A stretch of DNA of 19,238 bases from Phoronis ovalis (GCA_028565635.1 JAOXYB010016099.1:1-19238), one strand, 5' to 3'; shown: positions 9,101 through 16,360, counted from the first letter of the stretch. Numbers and translations are program-made. Notes: a model not told the origin generated them from the sequence alone.

Positions 9101-12100
9101 GATTTTATGAACACCTATTTAGAAAAATACAAAACGTTCATAAAACATTTTGTTGCTTATAGACAATGCCAGCTCCACTAGATCTCAGCTTGTATGCCTC
9201 GCCTTCGATGCCAAATATATCCCTGGGGCGACCACGCGGTGCTTCTCCTAGACGACCTCAAACTATGAGTCCCCCCTCAGAGGCTGAGCAACGTGCCATG
9301 GGAGCAGCTCGTTTGGGGTTACCACTCACTGGTCACGGAATGCCAGGAATGATGTATTATTCACCAATGCCAGGTAGGTTATATTATTTAAGTGCACCAC
9401 AGGGGGAGCAACAGTCACTTCACAATTGAGAGTGGTACATTTCTTTCGCAAAACATGGAATTGTGGGTTTGTTTGAGTTTGAGACTAACACCGCTTAGTG
9501 CAGGCAGATGGTATGTCATGTGACAGCTCACCAAAATATCCATAAAAGTAAAACTTTAGTTTAAGTCACGACAAGTTTATGCACTGAGTCAACTGACCTC
9601 TAATATCCAATGTGTATTTTAGTAATTGATGGTGAGGGAACTGGGCCCACTAGTCCTGCTTACGTGGCTGCTCAGATGAAAGCATTAGAACAGGCTCGCA
9701 GTATGGGACATCTGGGCAGTGCCAACCCCATGATGAGTCCATTTATGGGTGGACAGCCTCCTGTAGGATTCACACCGGAACAGGTAACAATAATTTGGCT
9801 GCTCAGAATTATTTATACATTGATTCTTTTTAGGTGATTCTATTTTCTCAAAATGTCAAAGAATTAAAAGTGTCATATTTTTATATCATATTTATTTCTG
9901 CAAGTTGGATCGTACACAAGAATTTTGCAAACAGTCTTTAACATCTGCATTTTTATTTATTAAACTATTGTGATATTTAATGGTTGTATGTTTTGTTATT
10001 TTTTCGTGCAGGTTGCTCAAGCTAGGTTGCATCGTCATCGCCCATTAAGTCGGACACAATCAGCGCCATTACCATTGCCTAATCCATTATTACAACAACA
10101 CATACTCCAACAACAGCAGCAACATGAACAGTACTTAAAAGATAAAATGTTTGTAAAGCAGGTCAGTAGTCTGAGACCCGAAAGTAGAACTTGTAGGAAA
10201 TAGTGTATTTACAAGGCAGATGATAAGGTCCAGTGGGGACATATATAATTATTTTATTTCTAAGTTTAAGATTGCTTGTAATGGTTTCAAGCAGTTATTT
10301 CTTGTTTATACCTACATGTATATATTTTCTTATACCTTAGTTACTGCTAAGGTATTAGCATAAGTACTCAATCTTTCTGTGTTAACTATTGTCTTCATGT
10401 ATTGGTTTCATCAAATCCACAGTTAACTTACCAGACTATACTGAAATTATTTTTAGCATATAAGAAATACAGTATTACAGCGGGTAGGAAGTAAAAACCA
10501 CATGGAAAATGTGGACGAAGAAACAGAAGCCAAATTAGCTCAGGTTGGTCTAGTATTTGTAAATGTAATGAATTAAACTAATCGACCAACATTTCAAATT
10601 TGTTTAGTTGTGTGTCTTAACTGAATGGTTAACCATATCTTTGACAGCATGTTGCTAAAAGTGCAGATAAAAAAATAAGCAGTTTATTCATAGAAATGCT
10701 TACCCTAACAAAAGAATGCATAGTTATAGTGCATGCAATTATCCAAGTAAAAGATTCTACAAGAAAAAGTTGGGATTATTTTTGATTTATATTTTACCTG
10801 AATAATCTTTTCGCAAATTTCTTTTTACAATAACAGACCACTCATTTTATTATAGGAAATGCGAGAAGGTCGTGAAGACGAAATAGAAGTTGTTGTTGTT
10901 AGCGATGATGACAAAACTCTAGACAATTCTTCTGAAAATGACTTGCACCCACAATCTAACCGTGCAGCATTTTTATTACAACAACGAGAAATGGGTCAAC
11001 TACATAACCCTTGTGGTGGCTTATTAATGCGTGGACCTCATGGACGATCCCTGGCTCGTACACAGTCCAGCCCTCTTGTAACTTTTAGCTCAACTGGTCC
11101 TTCAAGAAGTCCTGAAGCTAGTCCAGTCGGCTCAAATTTTACAACAGGTGAGACAAACCGTGTATATTGCATAAATAAAGAGCACAAGATTCTTAAATAC
11201 GAGTAAAGTGTGTCTGTCTGTCTGTCTGTCTGTCACAGCCATTAAAATGATTATTAAGAAAAGCAGCAGTATTACTATAAAAAAATCAGGTGATTTGCTT
11301 GAACTTCACATTTACTAGGCTTGTGACAGACGCACACACTTCGCTCATTACTCATGGCTTGTCGCTCATATTTATAAAAAATATATTTTCTCTAATATTC
11401 ATCCTTCTTCAAGATTACGTTTTGCATTTAATTGTTGTTACATAATACATTATTACACTGTGTCTTCTGGTTTGGTGCAACACAAACACATGCATATTAG
11501 GGTATAGTAATCAGTTAGTGCAAGGGAGTTAAATTTAAAATCACCCTGATATGTTCTATATCTATGCAACTTGTGATATCAAGCCATTTTTACTACAAAA
11601 TAATACTGTGTGAGACATGAACTAACAGAACTAGCTGCAGTAAGACTGTTAGATATGTAGGTGGTCGAGAATTGTTGGGTGAGGTTGTTGATGATGAACA
11701 CATTCGAACAAGGTTTACACGGAAGCATATACTATGTGTTGTTTTTACAGGCGTTGCTTATGACAGTTTGATGTTGAAACATGCGTGTACTTGCGGTAGT
11801 AACTCGAATCACCCAGAACATGCTGGTAGATTACAGAGTATTTGGGCAAGATTACAGGAAAGAGGACTAGTAGCTCGTTGTGAAGTAAGGCTTCTTTGAA
11901 TGAAGGTCAAACTTTGAATGTTAATGATTGAATGATAAATGTGAGCAGGTTGTAAGCAGAGGGTAGTCAGTTGATGCAAGACATTCACTATAAACCTTTA
12001 CCTTTATATATAACTTGTACATGGACACATGTGATTTCCTCTGTAAGATTTTGAGTTCTGCAAATACATGTTAATTAAATTAAAGTTAATTAAATACAGT

Positions 12101-15100
12101 AATAATTGTAGCTTTAGTGCAATATCCATTACCTTCAACTGAACATTGGTTCTGTTTTCATTTGTAGAAAGTGAAATCAAGAAAAGCGTCCGTAGAAGAA
12201 ATAAAAATTGTTCATGGAGAAGCCTACTCATTATTGTATGGAACAAATTCGTTAAACAGACAGAAATTAGACCCCAAAATATTTGGTAAGTTAGTTTTGC
12301 TGAGATTTTACAAAGTATATTTTACAAGAGATACAATTATCTGTCTTCTTTAGTCTAGGTATGTACCAGTCATTCTAAGAGAATTTAGTATCTTTCATAT
12401 ATGCAGTCAACTGTGTAATGACGACTAATTAATTTTCAGAAGGTGCTAAGTTTTGTATTTTGCCATGTGGTGGTGTTGGTGTTGACTCGGACACAGTGTG
12501 GAATGATTTACATACTTCACTTGCCGCTCGAATGGCCACGGGATGTGTTATTGAACTTGCCTATAAGGTTGCCATGGGGAAGCTAAAGAATGGCATAGCT
12601 GTCGTACGACCTCCGGGACATCATGCTGAAATAGATCAAGCCATGTAAGTATCATTCTTGTGAATCAATTAATATTCACATTTAGTGTGAATAGAATAAA
12701 ATTTCAATGAATGTCAGTAGTAGCAACTTGAAATAATAAGTATTCTAATTAAAAAAAAATTAGGAAATCATTAAATTAAAGCTTGTAGATGTTAATACTA
12801 ACATTTGTATTAACAAACCTGAGATTGAGTAAAGAATGTATTTGTCACATCTACTGGCGGTCAATAGAGATCATCAGGAATACTGGTAAAGTTGTTTTAT
12901 TATTATTGGAAAATTCACCTGCAGGTTCCTAGTTACGGAAATTTCATTGTTTTACACCCCACCGATTTGAGTAGTTATTTGTACTAATTTTGAAACCACC
13001 ATTACATTCTCTATTTCAGGGGATTTTGTTATTTCAATTCAATAGCTGTGGCTGCGAAGTTACTTAAAGAAAAATTAAAAATACAGAGAGTTCTAATATT
13101 AGACTGGGTGAGTATATGCTCCATTGCTTTAATTTACTGTTTGTTATGATAGCATTTTATGACAACAGTATCCTATCCCAACACATGCAATTGGCATTAG
13201 TGTGATAATTATTGTCCCTCTTTTGATAAAGTACCTGTAGCTTTCTAGATTACTTTGCAGATAAAACTCAATTTCTAAAATTCGCTGAGAAATTGCATTT
13301 AAAAGTGATTCTAAGAAACATAGACCATTTGCATGCACTTGGTGGAGCCAATAGTTGCAGATCAAAATGTTCCTAGCATGTTGTGACAGGAATTTTGTTT
13401 TTATAGAACAACATACTTTTCAGAATGCTACCTTTTGCTAGATGTCTCAAATTCCTTTTGCTGTGAGATATCTTAGTATTGTCTTTGGCGATACAATATT
13501 CATATTTCTGATTTTTTTCCATTGTATAGGATATTCACCATGGTAATGGTACACAACAAATATTTTACAATGAGGATATCCTGTATGTATCAGTTCATCG
13601 TCACGACAGTGGTAATTTTTTTCCTGGAACAGGTTAGTTTTCAAGTGTTAAAAATAATGTATTTTAACCTTATCAGTAGAAAAATAATAGCAAAAAAACT
13701 AAATTCTTACAACAGACTTCTTCCGAATGGAAAACGAGAAAGCTATTCATCTTAACAGTTTGAATTTAGTACTCTTTAAAAAGTTGATTTCCCCGTGATA
13801 TGAGATTCCTCTAGAAAAGATTGCACTGCAGATCATTTATAAAACAACTGAATTATAGTTAAGAAATAATTCTTATTGCCCATATTTATATAAGGAAAAT
13901 GTTCGTTTTGCTAAAGTTTGTGTGTATAAAACTCTCAGAACCCCTCCATACATGTACAATATTAATGAGAAGTAACATACAATCAAATTTATTTTCCCAA
14001 TTTATTGCAGGTGCCCCAGAAGAATGTGGTGCTGGGCCTGGGGAGGGTTTTAATGTCAACCTTGCTTTTGCTGGTGCATTAGATCCTCCAATGGGAGATG
14101 CAGAGTACCTTGCAGCATTTAGGTAAGAAAAATGGTGTAATTTAATACTATATTTACTGAAGAAATCGAAGTTTAAAGGTTGTATTTGAGTTTGACTTCT
14201 GTTATAATTTTGGATAAGACAGTTCACACCATTATTAACATGATAGCTGAAATTTAAAAATACAAACATGTTCATGGTATTGGTTAATGCTGTTTGTTTG
14301 TACATTAATTCTTTCTGTTACTTAGGTCTATTGTGATGCCAATTGCGCGTGAATTTAACCCTGACGTAGTTCTTGTATCAGCTGGTTTTGATGCTGCAGA
14401 TGGACACCCAGCCCCACTAGGAGGGTACAAAGTTAGTCCACAGTGTAAGTAATCAAGTATCATTCAAAGAGACTGATTTTTAATGGCTGAGGTGACTGTA
14501 GTATTATTGTCACAGTGTTGCTATGCCTCATTACCTATATTTAGCATACTAATATGTAAAGGTGTTGGAAATTAAATTGTCTTGTAGTGGGGTCTGTGAT
14601 AATTTTCTGATAATTAAAAATAAATTGATTGTTCAGCTACTCACAACTCATTGAAGTAATTGCAGTTGAATATTTATTATAAGGATGCTTATGTGTCCTC
14701 GACAATGAAACCTATACTAGCATTTTGTTTTATTGTGTTGTTCTTCATATATAGCAAGGGTTCTCACCAGATATTGCTACAAAATCAGACTCAAAGAAGG
14801 CTTTTGTATCTGATGAATATTTTGTACATTTTGCTTAATTTTTTGCAAAACAAGCGTGTTTGATTAAATTGTTAAAAGAGAGTGAAGTAAGAGATACAGA
14901 TGCAGTGTAATTAGCCAAAAAAAATGGATACTTTTCTCTGAAAGGGATGAAGAGCATTTTGAAAAATCTTTGGGTTTGATCAAATTAATAGAATACAAAC
15001 CTGGGATAGAGGTATGGTTGGCTGATCAAGCAAACACTTTTCAAAAATGAAAAAAAATCTGATGGCAGTATTAGACTGCTAGAACTTACTCATGTGCATG

Positions 15101-16246
15101 ATTGTTACAGGTTTTGGATACTTAACTAAACAAGTGATGACACTAGCCGAGGGAAGAGTCTGCCTAGTCCTAGAAGGTGGCTATGACTTGCCGTCAATAT
15201 GTGATGCATCAGAACAGTGTGTTCAAGCATTGCTCGGTGATGAAGTACCTAGTATCAGTGATGAAGAGCTAAATAAAATACCAAATGGTCACTGCGTCGA
15301 AGCTCTGAAAAATACCATTAGAATTCAAGGTATGTTGGACTTGTATTATTATATTTCAGTATAAGTATTGTCTGAAACTACCATGGTTTTTGTATGCCAG
15401 CTGAGAAATCTAGCAAAAAATTGGCAATTTGAACTCCACTGCTGTTTGAAATCCACCTCTGCGTAAGTTATTGTACTGGTACATGGTAGACAGTAAAATA
15501 TTAGCAAGAAAACTCATCACTACATGCATTTAATATTTCTCAAGTTCAAGCACCAGCATTTATTTTTGTCAGGATATGATGTCGATAAAGTATGGCATGG
15601 TGTCTATACATACAAGTCTACTTATTTCTTGTCTTTTTCCTCTGTTGCCTAGGCATTCTCCATCCAAAACAATCCTCAAATAAAAAGAAAAATAGCTATA
15701 AATAAATGATGCTGTGATGCTAATTTTAACTTCTGCCAGAGCAGAACTTAATGAATGTTTTATTATCTTTCACATTTTCTAGGTCGTTATTGGCCAAGCA
15801 TTGAGAAGCATGTTTCTACATTGAGTCAAACTCATGTCGAGGCTTGTAAGCGGGACCAAATAGAAGTGGATACCGTGTCTGCCATGGCGTCACTATCAAT
15901 GACAAAAAAACGGTATGTTTTTATAGTTATTAGACAATATAGTGGTTAACTGAGTTCTGAGAATTTTATCTATAAGTATGATATTACCATAAACTTTGTG
16001 GCTTGTGCATAATTAAGCTGGATAAATGCAGGATCTAGAGTGACAATAAATAAACAGGGCAACTTGCTGATTTTAAGTATTTTTTGAAACAAAACTGTGT
16101 GTTTTCAAAACTGATAGCCAAATACATATATGTTAGTACTTGTAGTTAATTAAAATCAAGACCATAGAAGTTAAATGTTCTGTCCTTGTAGTGCCAACTT
16201 GTCCAGTATGTCGTCTTCTGAGTCAGAGCCAATGGAAGAATCTTAA
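2991..16246 (+). CDS. HDAC4: Class IIa histone deacetylase (HDAC4/5/7/9 family), 22 exons, 5' partial
   Basis: Join of 2991-3163, 3552-3587, 4047-4182, 4403-4517, 7709-7824, 8063-8182, 8528-8628, 9163-9373, 9623-9783, 10012-10161, 10457-10543, 10856-11147, 11751-11884, 12168-12285, 12440-12644, 13020-13107, 13530-13632, 14011-14122, 14326-14444, 15111-15329, 15783-15912 and 16192-16246. All junctions are GT-AG and all phases agree, giving 992 codons plus two bases of a split codon; vertebrate HDAC4 is about 1,084 residues, so roughly the first 60-90 residues lie upstream. Order seen: Q-rich coiled coil, MEF2-binding helix ([11 protein letters not shown]), three 14-3-3 serines in RxxS contexts, basic NLS, deacetylase domain with [16 protein letters not shown] and GFDAADGH, and a C-terminal NES. 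Known family role: a signal-responsive corepressor that binds MEF2 in the nucleus and is exported on 14-3-3 binding. The class IIa-specific CxC...H and C residues (HACTCG, LPCGG) separate it from HDAC6/10. The orthology name is inferred; the family is certain. Confidence 0.95.
3164..3551 (+). repeat. Intron 1, filled by ATC/CAT microsatellite and its decayed derivatives
   Basis: An almost pure (ATC)n run of about ten units occupies 3166-3194, starting two bases after the donor GT. CAT/ATC-rich imperfect repeats continue to about 3402, giving long spurious Ser/His/Asp-rich frames on both strands. The intron ends with tttccttctag before the microexon at 3552. Confidence 0.85.
3552..3587 (+). 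CDS. HDAC4: HDAC4 exon 2: 36-bp microexon in the coiled coil
   Basis: The exon lies between a good acceptor (ttccttctag) and a strong donor (CAA|GTGAGT), phase 0 on both sides. It encodes 12 residues, [12 protein letters not shown] (58-69), whose composition suits the surrounding Q/E/L-rich helix. The flanking exons join in frame without it, and vertebrate HDAC4 as I recall it runs directly from the HEHIK segment to the next helix stretch. It is therefore a plausible cassette exon. Confidence 0.75.
3588..4046 (+). other. Intron 2, nothing specific
   Basis: This is an AT-rich intron with donor gtgagt and acceptor ttttcttttcag. I see no repeat, gene or conserved-looking block in it. Confidence 0.8.
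4047..4182 (+). CDS. HDAC4: HDAC4 exon 3: end of the coiled coil
   Basis: Encodes residues 70-114 plus one base of codon 115. [19 protein letters not shown] and [15 protein letters not shown] align with the second half of the class IIa glutamine/glutamate-rich helix. The donor is CAAA|GTATGT. The charged KLERH segment is typical of the family just before the MEF2-binding region. Confidence 0.92.
4403..4517 (+). CDS. HDAC4: HDAC4 exon 4: MEF2-binding helix
   Basis: Completes Ser115 and encodes residues 116-152 plus two bases of Trp153. The stretch [17 protein letters not shown] (119-135) matches the amphipathic helix by which class IIa HDACs dock in the groove of MEF2 MADS/MEF2 domains; the hydrophobic side residues L126, F129, V130 and L131 are present. 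The acceptor is ctcttctag and the donor is TTG|GTAAGT. Confidence 0.94.
4518..7708 (+). other. Intron 4, long (3.2 kb), no gene seen
   Basis: This is the largest intron in the window. It contains the three-copy tandem repeat at about 4685-4822 and a CCAAT/TATA-like pair near 6754-6790. Short frames such as 5020-5229 have no recognisable protein content. No tRNA-like, transposase-like or reverse-transcriptase-like sequence is evident by eye; a decayed transposon could be missed. Confidence 0.7.
4685..4822. repeat. Imperfect tandem repeat, three copies of 43-48 bp
   Basis: The unit holds ctagcagaa(c/t/t)(t/c)gattg followed by tacacgatt(c/t)aata. The ctagcag cores start at 4693, 4741 and 4784, and each copy begins after an A-run. 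The middle copy carries a small internal deletion. It lies near the 5' end of intron 4. Confidence 0.9.
7709..7824 (+). CDS. HDAC4: HDAC4 exon 5: linker to first 14-3-3 site
   Basis: Completes Trp153 and encodes residues 154-191 plus one base of Ala192. PPQSG, then a stretch ending [10 protein letters not shown], align with the class IIa segment before phosphosite 1 (family [14 protein letters not shown]). The exon junction falls inside that motif. The acceptor is gtttccag and the donor is ACAG|GTATGT. Confidence 0.94.
8063..8182 (+). CDS. HDAC4: HDAC4 exon 6: 14-3-3 site 1 and NLS
   Basis: Completes Ala192 and encodes residues 193-231 plus one base of Ile232. SEPNLK gives phosphoserine site S193 (HDAC4 Ser246 equivalent) in RKTASEPNL. 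Basic clusters [20 protein letters not shown] and HKR form the bipartite-type NLS. S213 in KRNSP matches the Ser265/266 region of human HDAC4. The donor is ACAA|GTAAGT. Confidence 0.95.
8183..8527 (+). repeat. Intron 6 with a 27-29 bp tandem duplication
   Basis: The segment gcttatatta...gtacaattgtt at 8397-8423 is repeated at 8424-8452 with a two-base insertion. The rest of the intron is plain AT-rich sequence ending in tattttttag. Confidence 0.85.
8528..8628 (+). CDS. HDAC4: HDAC4 exon 7: Ser/Pro-rich linker
   Basis: Completes Ile232 and encodes residues 233-265. [20 protein letters not shown] matches the family pattern CSSxPGSGPSSPN. The donor GAG|GTTAGT at 8629 keeps the frame into exon 8; a competing GT at 8624 would break it. 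The caspase site DVTD that precedes this segment in human HDAC4 is not present here. Confidence 0.88.
8629..9162 (+). other. Intron 7, nothing specific
   Basis: AT-rich intron of 534 bp, donor gttagt and acceptor ttgcttatag. I see no repeats or genes in it. Confidence 0.8.
9163..9373 (+). CDS. HDAC4: HDAC4 exon 8: PLDLS motif and [10 protein letters not shown] segment
   Basis: Encodes residues 266-335 plus one base of Val336. [18 protein letters not shown] aligns with the conserved PLYTSPSLPNITLG block of class IIa HDACs; here it contains PLDLS, a consensus CtBP-binding motif. The remainder is low-complexity, rich in Pro, Gly and Met. The donor is CCAG|GTAGGT. Reading through would add a short tail ending at 9429. 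Confidence 0.92.
9623..9783 (+). CDS. HDAC4: HDAC4 exon 9: variable linker
   Basis: Completes Val336 and encodes residues 337-389 (phase 0 end). The segment is Gly/Met/Pro-rich with an [12 protein letters not shown] stretch and ends FTPEQ. I see no named motif, and this part of the family is poorly conserved. The acceptor is gtattttag and the donor is CAG|GTAACA. Both neighbouring exons join in frame. Confidence 0.88.
10012..10161 (+). CDS. HDAC4: HDAC4 exon 10: 14-3-3 site 2
   Basis: Encodes residues 390-439, phase 0 at both ends. [16 protein letters not shown] matches the family [12 protein letters not shown] around human Ser467; the serine here is S406 (codon 10060-10062). It is followed by a Q-rich tail, [20 protein letters not shown], like the family's HLVIQQQHQQFLEKHK. 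The acceptor is cgtgcag and the donor is CAG|GTCAGT. Confidence 0.95.
10457..10543 (+). CDS. HDAC4: HDAC4 exon 11: acidic linker
   Basis: Encodes residues 440-468, phase 0 both sides. The acceptor is attatttttag; a second AG eight bases further (ataag) would give a frame that stops within the exon, which settles the choice. The donor, CAG|GTTGGT, is weaker than the others. [12 protein letters not shown] resembles the acidic PEETEEELREHQ segment of vertebrate HDAC4 in place and composition. Confidence 0.78.
10544..10855 (+). other. Intron 11, nothing specific
   Basis: AT-rich intron of 312 bp ending in ttttattatag; no repeats or genes seen. Confidence 0.8.
10856..11147 (+). CDS. HDAC4: HDAC4 exon 12: SIM-like acidic motif and 14-3-3 site 3
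   Basis: Encodes residues 469-565 plus one base of Gly566; the largest exon. It has [10 protein letters not shown] (478-487), a hydrophobic run followed by acids that fits the SUMO-interaction pattern; then [15 protein letters not shown], matching the family LLFRQQALLLEQQRIHQL helix region; then SLARTQSSP with S539 (TCC 11066-11068), equivalent to human Ser632. The donor is ACAG|GTGAGA. Read-through gives 18 further codons and a stop at 11204-11206. Confidence 0.95.
11148..11750 (+). other. Intron 12 with read-through stop, AATAAA and TGTC repeat
   Basis: The frame of exon 12 stays open to TAA at 11204-11206. AATAAA lies at 11174-11179 and (TGTC)x6 at 11211-11234, a spacing typical of a polyadenylation signal and its GU-rich downstream element. 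The 3' part is open in frame with exon 13 from ATG 11672. The middle holds nothing I recognise. Confidence 0.6.
11211..11234. repeat. (TGTC)6 microsatellite
   Basis: Six perfect copies of TGTC just after the in-frame intronic stop codon. On the transcribed strand it forms a GU-rich tract. Confidence 0.97.
11751..11884 (+). CDS. HDAC4: HDAC4 exon 13: start of deacetylase domain, class IIa zinc-binding residues
   Basis: Completes Gly566 and encodes residues 567-610. [24 protein letters not shown] (569-592) is the opening of the catalytic domain. C578, C580, H586 and H589 correspond to the structural zinc subdomain special to class IIa enzymes, which also takes a Cys from the LPCGG loop. [11 protein letters not shown] follows as in the family. 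The acceptor is gtttttacag and the donor is GAA|GTAAGG. Confidence 0.97.
12168..12285 (+). CDS. HDAC4: HDAC4 exon 14: deacetylase domain
   Basis: Encodes residues 611-649 plus one base of Glu650. [20 protein letters not shown] and [12 protein letters not shown] match the family GRKATLEELQTVHSE and LLYGTNPLNRQKLD. The acceptor is catttgtag and the donor is TTTG|GTAAGT. Confidence 0.96.
12440..12644 (+). CDS. HDAC4: HDAC4 exon 15: deacetylase active-site His-His
   Basis: Completes Glu650 and encodes residues 651-717 plus two bases of Met718. [15 protein letters not shown] (657-671) supplies C659 of the structural zinc site. [10 protein letters not shown] carries the tandem catalytic histidines H710 and H711 (codons 12619-12624), the charge-relay pair of zinc-dependent HDACs. 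After HAE the loop reads IDQAMGF rather than the vertebrate ESTPMGF. The donor is CAT|GTAAGT. Confidence 0.97.
12645..13019 (+). other. Intron 15, nothing specific
   Basis: AT-rich intron of 375 bp ending in ctatttcag; no gene or clear repeat. Confidence 0.8.
13020..13107 (+). CDS. HDAC4: HDAC4 exon 16: deacetylase domain
   Basis: Completes Met718 and encodes residues 719-747. [20 protein letters not shown], then RVLILDW, match the family GFCYFNSVAVAAKLL and KILIVDWD. It ends on a codon boundary just before the zinc-ligand DIHH of the next exon. The donor is TGG|GTGAGT. Confidence 0.97.
13108..13529 (+). other. Intron 16, nothing specific
   Basis: AT-rich intron of 422 bp ending in attgtatag; short minus-strand frames here have no family resemblance. 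Confidence 0.8.
13530..13632 (+). CDS. HDAC4: HDAC4 exon 17: zinc ligands D748 and H750
   Basis: Encodes residues 748-781 plus one base of Gly782. [13 protein letters not shown] has the catalytic zinc ligands Asp748 and His750. [16 protein letters not shown] matches the family loop with the channel-lining Phe in GNFF. The acceptor is ttgtatag and the donor is ACAG|GTTAGT. Confidence 0.97.
13633..14010 (+). other. Intron 17, nothing specific
   Basis: AT-rich intron of 378 bp ending in tttattgcag; no gene or repeat seen. Confidence 0.8.
14011..14122 (+). CDS. HDAC4: HDAC4 exon 18: deacetylase domain
   Basis: Completes Gly782 and encodes residues 783-818 plus two bases of Arg819. [16 protein letters not shown] and [15 protein letters not shown] are near-identical to the class IIa consensus. 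The acceptor is tttattgcag and the donor is TTTAG|GTAAGA. The minus-strand frame across this exon is its antisense shadow. Confidence 0.97.
14326..14444 (+). CDS. HDAC4: HDAC4 exon 19: zinc ligand D841
   Basis: Completes Arg819 and encodes residues 820-858 plus one base of Cys859. [19 protein letters not shown] contains the third zinc ligand, Asp841 (GAT 14390-14392), followed by LGGYKVSPQ. The acceptor is gttacttag and the donor is CAGT|GTAAGT. Confidence 0.97.
14445..15110 (+). other. Intron 19, with a weak protein-like stretch
   Basis: Intron of 666 bp, donor gtaagt and acceptor gattgttacag. From about 14755 to 14960 one frame reads protein-like segments (for example [13 protein letters not shown] and [20 protein letters not shown]) broken by in-frame stops. 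This could be a decayed coding insert or chance in AT-rich DNA. Nothing else is seen. Confidence 0.5.
15111..15329 (+). CDS. HDAC4: HDAC4 exon 20: catalytic Tyr883 and end of deacetylase domain
   Basis: Completes Cys859 and encodes residues 860-931 plus one base of Gly932. [20 protein letters not shown] leads into [14 protein letters not shown]. The tyrosine (Y883, TAT 15182-15184) sits where vertebrate class IIa HDACs have His (human HDAC4 His976) and where active class I/IIb enzymes have Tyr. VQALLGDEV and the following helix match the C-terminal end of the domain. The donor is CAAG|GTATGT. Confidence 0.97.
15330..15782 (+). other. Intron 20, nothing specific
   Basis: AT-rich intron of 453 bp ending in cacattttctag; no repeats or genes seen. 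Confidence 0.8.
15783..15912 (+). CDS. HDAC4: HDAC4 exon 21: C-terminal tail with nuclear export signal
   Basis: Completes Gly932 and encodes residues 933-974 plus two bases of Arg975. RYWPSIEKH matches the family [22 protein letters not shown] (958-971) matches the conserved C-terminal CRM1-type NES (family EAETVTAMASLSV). The donor is AACG|GTATGT. Confidence 0.95.
16192..16246 (+). CDS. HDAC4: HDAC4 exon 22: C-terminus and stop
   Basis: Completes Arg975 and encodes 17 more residues, a Ser-rich then acidic end [11 protein letters not shown], with TAA at 16244-16246. Vertebrate HDAC4 ends with a similar acidic EEPMEEE motif, which supports this as the true last coding exon. The acceptor is tgtccttgtag. 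Confidence 0.92.
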
Positions 16247-16360
16247 TCCAGCATATCAACGGGGTAGTTTGAATGAGGTTGGACTTGAGCTGTGCTCAGA
16301 ATAAGCGAAATTCATGACATTGGCAATGAATTTTGAAAATCATGTGATGATATAATCTTC

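Noticed and set aside
10457-10470. Alternative acceptor at the second AG (ataag) of exon 11
   Set aside because: It gives a frame with TAA inside the exon and breaks the join to exon 12.
13886-14305. 139-codon minus-strand frame
   Set aside because: It lies antisense to exon 18, whose + strand translation is a strong HDAC match; the frame resembles no known protein.
14660-14863. 67-codon hydrophobic frame in intron 19
   Set aside because: Hydrophobicity is expected from T-rich intron sequence; no family resemblance and no sign of transcription on its own.
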